Below, one piece after another: positions 6,571 through 7,328 of a DNA stretch of 7,328 nt. Position 1 is the first letter of the stretch; every line of letters starts with the position of its first letter. The stretch is taken from assembly GCA_030608985.1 (NCBI GenBank), contig JAUWDC010000047.1, positions 1 through 7,328 of the forward strand, read 5' to 3'. Under the pieces are notes generated by a model. It saw nothing but the letters and a program-made list of their open reading frames with translations, had not been told where the DNA came from and did not search any database. The stretch comes from Desulfobia sp. Its GTDB lineage: Bacteria; Desulfobacterota; Desulfobulbia; Desulfobulbales; SURF-16. The translations under genes and the position numbers were made by a program.

Positions 6571-6843
6571 TCACTTCAGTGCATCAGCCAGTTTCGACCC
6601 GGCTTTAAATTTCGCAACGGTCTTTGCCGGGATCTTGATGGCCTTTCCGGTCTGGGGGTTACGGCCAGTCCGGGCATTCCTCTTTACTGCCGAGAAAGTA
6701 CCGAACCCGATCAGGGTTACCTTCTCACCCTTCTGAAGTGAATCAGTGATAGCTTCCAGACATCCGAGTAATGCCTTGTCTGCTGCTGCTTTGCTGATGT
6801 CTGCTGTTTCTGCCATTGCTGCGATAAGTTCTGTTTTATTCAT
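6571..6843 (-). CDS. hup: HU-family nucleoid-associated DNA-binding protein
   Basis: This is a complete 90-residue HU protein. It begins MNKTELIAAMAETADISKAA (dimerisation helices), followed by KGEKVTLIGFGTFSAVKRNA and the beta-arm RTGRNPQTGKAIKIPAKTVA. The arm carries the conserved Arg-Asn-Pro tip that intercalates in the DNA minor groove, and the protein ends KFKAGSKLADALK. HU dimers bend and compact DNA and help replication, recombination and regulation. HU and IHF subunits are close relatives; the length and the beta-arm favour HU. An AAGGAG ribosome-binding site lies 7 nt from the ATG. The gene for a 72-aa acidic protein ends 19 bp upstream on the same strand, suggesting an operon. The DNA after the stop is a foreign gene fragment, so the native downstream region has probably been replaced. 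Confidence 0.95.
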   Translation of the reverse strand: MNKTELIAAMAETADISKAAADKALLGCLEAITDSLQKGEKVTLIGFGTFSAVKRNARTGRNPQTGKAIKIPAKTVAKFKAGSKLADALK

Positions 6844-6862
6844 TGTTATCTCCTTCTATGGT

Positions 6863-7081
6863 TCATGTTATAAAATAGCTGATACCCCATATTGCTCCTG
6901 CCAGTGATGATCCGATTGCCAGAAGAACTACGCAGCAGCCACTGCTGCCGGGAGGTTTGCTTCCTTTATTCTTTTTGTCGTCATCATCGAAAAACAAACA
7001 CATCTCCATGGCATCATCGCCATCACCATCAAAATCAAGAGGGTTTTCGTCAAAATCTTCAAAGTCTTCAAAGTCTTCCAT
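6863..7081 (-). CDS. Small acidic protein with C-terminal membrane segment
   Basis: I do not recognise this 72-residue protein. Its first 36 residues include 18 Asp or Glu, starting with a repeated DFEDFEDF pattern encoded by a 9-bp tandem repeat (about 7053-7079). A short Lys-rich part (KKNKGSKPP, 36-44) follows. Then comes a hydrophobic segment (about 49-71, CCVVLLAIGSSLAGAIWGISYF) likely to span the membrane, with two adjacent cysteines at its edge. This would be a tail-anchored arrangement with the acidic part in the cytoplasm by the positive-inside rule. It lies 19 bp upstream of the HU gene in the same direction. The strong composition, ribosome-binding sequence and operon position support a real gene, but no function can be assigned. 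Confidence 0.65.
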   Translation of the reverse strand: MEDFEDFEDFDENPLDFDGDGDDAMEMCLFFDDDDKKNKGSKPPGSSGCCVVLLAIGSSLAGAIWGISYFIT

Positions 7082-7087
7082 ATTTCG

Positions 7088-7101
7088 CTCTTCCCCAAGA
7101 G
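7088..7101 (-). promoter_or_regulatory. Small hairpin covering the ribosome-binding site of the acidic-protein gene
   Basis: On the minus-strand transcript CUCUU (7097-7101) can pair with AAGAG (7088-7092) around a GGGG loop, 6 nt before the ATG. The purine-rich loop and 3' arm are the only ribosome-binding candidate, so the hairpin could dampen translation. Five base pairs is short and may be coincidental. Confidence 0.25.
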
Positions 7102-7217
7102 ATGTTTAAACAGCTTATTAACATCGGATTAGGCGCTGTTTATCCAGAGAGACCGTTATGTTCTTAACCATGATACTCTATACTTAATATGACAGCACCA
7201 CCAACAGATAAAAAATA

Positions 7218-7246
7218 TTGAAACACACCTCTTTCTGTGATATTAT
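7218..7246 (+). promoter_or_regulatory. Sigma-70 promoter for the right-edge gene
   Basis: TTGAAA (7218-7223) and TATTAT (7241-7246) each match the consensus in five of six positions and are spaced by exactly 17 nt. They lie about 30 bp before the ATG at 7274. The left arm of a 13-bp inverted repeat starts within the -35 box. Confidence 0.65.
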
Positions 7247-7268
7247 TTTGACGAAAAAGGGGTGTGTT
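7222..7268. repeat. 13-bp inverted repeat around the -10 box
   Basis: AACACACCTCTTT (7222-7234) and AAAGGGGTGTGTT (7256-7268) are complementary at 12 of 13 positions, with the exception allowing a G-U pair. The 21-bp spacer contains the -10 box and likely start point. Because most of the left arm would not be transcribed, a DNA role fits better than an RNA hairpin: operator half-sites, or the end of a small mobile element. Confidence 0.6.
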
Positions 7269-7273
7269 CTGTC

Positions 7274-7328
7274 ATGTTTTCAAGAAATGCCATAAAATAT
7301 CTCGACCGATGGCTGCTAAAAAAGAGGA
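7274..7328 (+). CDS. 5' end of a probable AAA-family ATPase (DUF4143 type), cut by window edge
   Basis: Only 18 codons are visible, reading MFSRNAIKYLDRWLLKKR. This resembles the start of AAA ATPases with a C-terminal DUF4143 domain. Those proteins usually open with R-x-x-x-x-x-L-x-x-W and then R-K-P-L-V-L-R-G-A-R-Q-V-G-K-T. The Walker A motif would lie just past the edge. The start is supported by the promoter and inverted repeat directly upstream; the AGGGG ribosome-binding sequence is rather far, about 11 nt from ATG. Family identity rests on a short match. Confidence 0.55.
   Translation, partial: MFSRNAIKYLDRWLLKKR

Overview
The window looks like a chromosomal segment from a Gram-negative, environmental bacterium. 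The domain set (sigma-54 activator, HDOD-GAF protein, CutA1 fused to TPRs, Phd/ParE toxin-antitoxin pair, Schlafen-type remnant) and moderate base composition fit a sulfate-reducing or related Desulfobacterota member. That placement is inferred from gene style, not from a marker gene.

Left part (1-3807): the 3' end of a sigma-54-dependent activator runs rightwards and converges on two leftward genes. One is an unusual CutA1-TPR fusion (809-2176). The other is an HDOD-GAF signalling protein (2323-3807). The gap between these two holds three copies of a near-palindromic 12-mer, two of which form a long hairpin.

Middle (3808-5117): this is the most accessory-looking stretch. Just upstream of the HDOD gene lies a compact leftward unit: an AT-rich promoter, a tiny hydrophobic ORF and a strong intrinsic terminator whose T-run ends 14 nt before the HDOD start codon. 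Next comes a ParE/RelE-type toxin with its Phd-type antitoxin, overlapping by 4 bp, with its own promoter, operator-like palindrome and weak terminator. This module sits between two direct copies of a ~57-bp repeat about 980 bp apart, as if inserted or excisable as a cassette.

Right part (5118-7328): gene debris and intact genes alternate on the minus strand. There is a two-piece nucleotidyltransferase-like remnant, an intact calcineurin-like metallophosphoesterase, a fragment of an AlbA_2/HATPase_c_4 protein joined directly after the HU stop codon, an HU gene, and a 72-aa acidic protein with a C-terminal membrane segment upstream of HU. At the right edge a plus-strand gene begins, probably a DUF4143-type AAA ATPase, behind a good sigma-70 promoter embedded in a 13-bp inverted repeat.

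The genes do not form one obvious pathway. The left reads as core regulation and stress sensing. The centre and right read as a turnover zone of defence and stability modules. The observations I rate highest are the leader ORF and terminator in front of the HDOD gene, the CutA1-TPR fusion, and the repeat-flanked toxin-antitoxin cassette.
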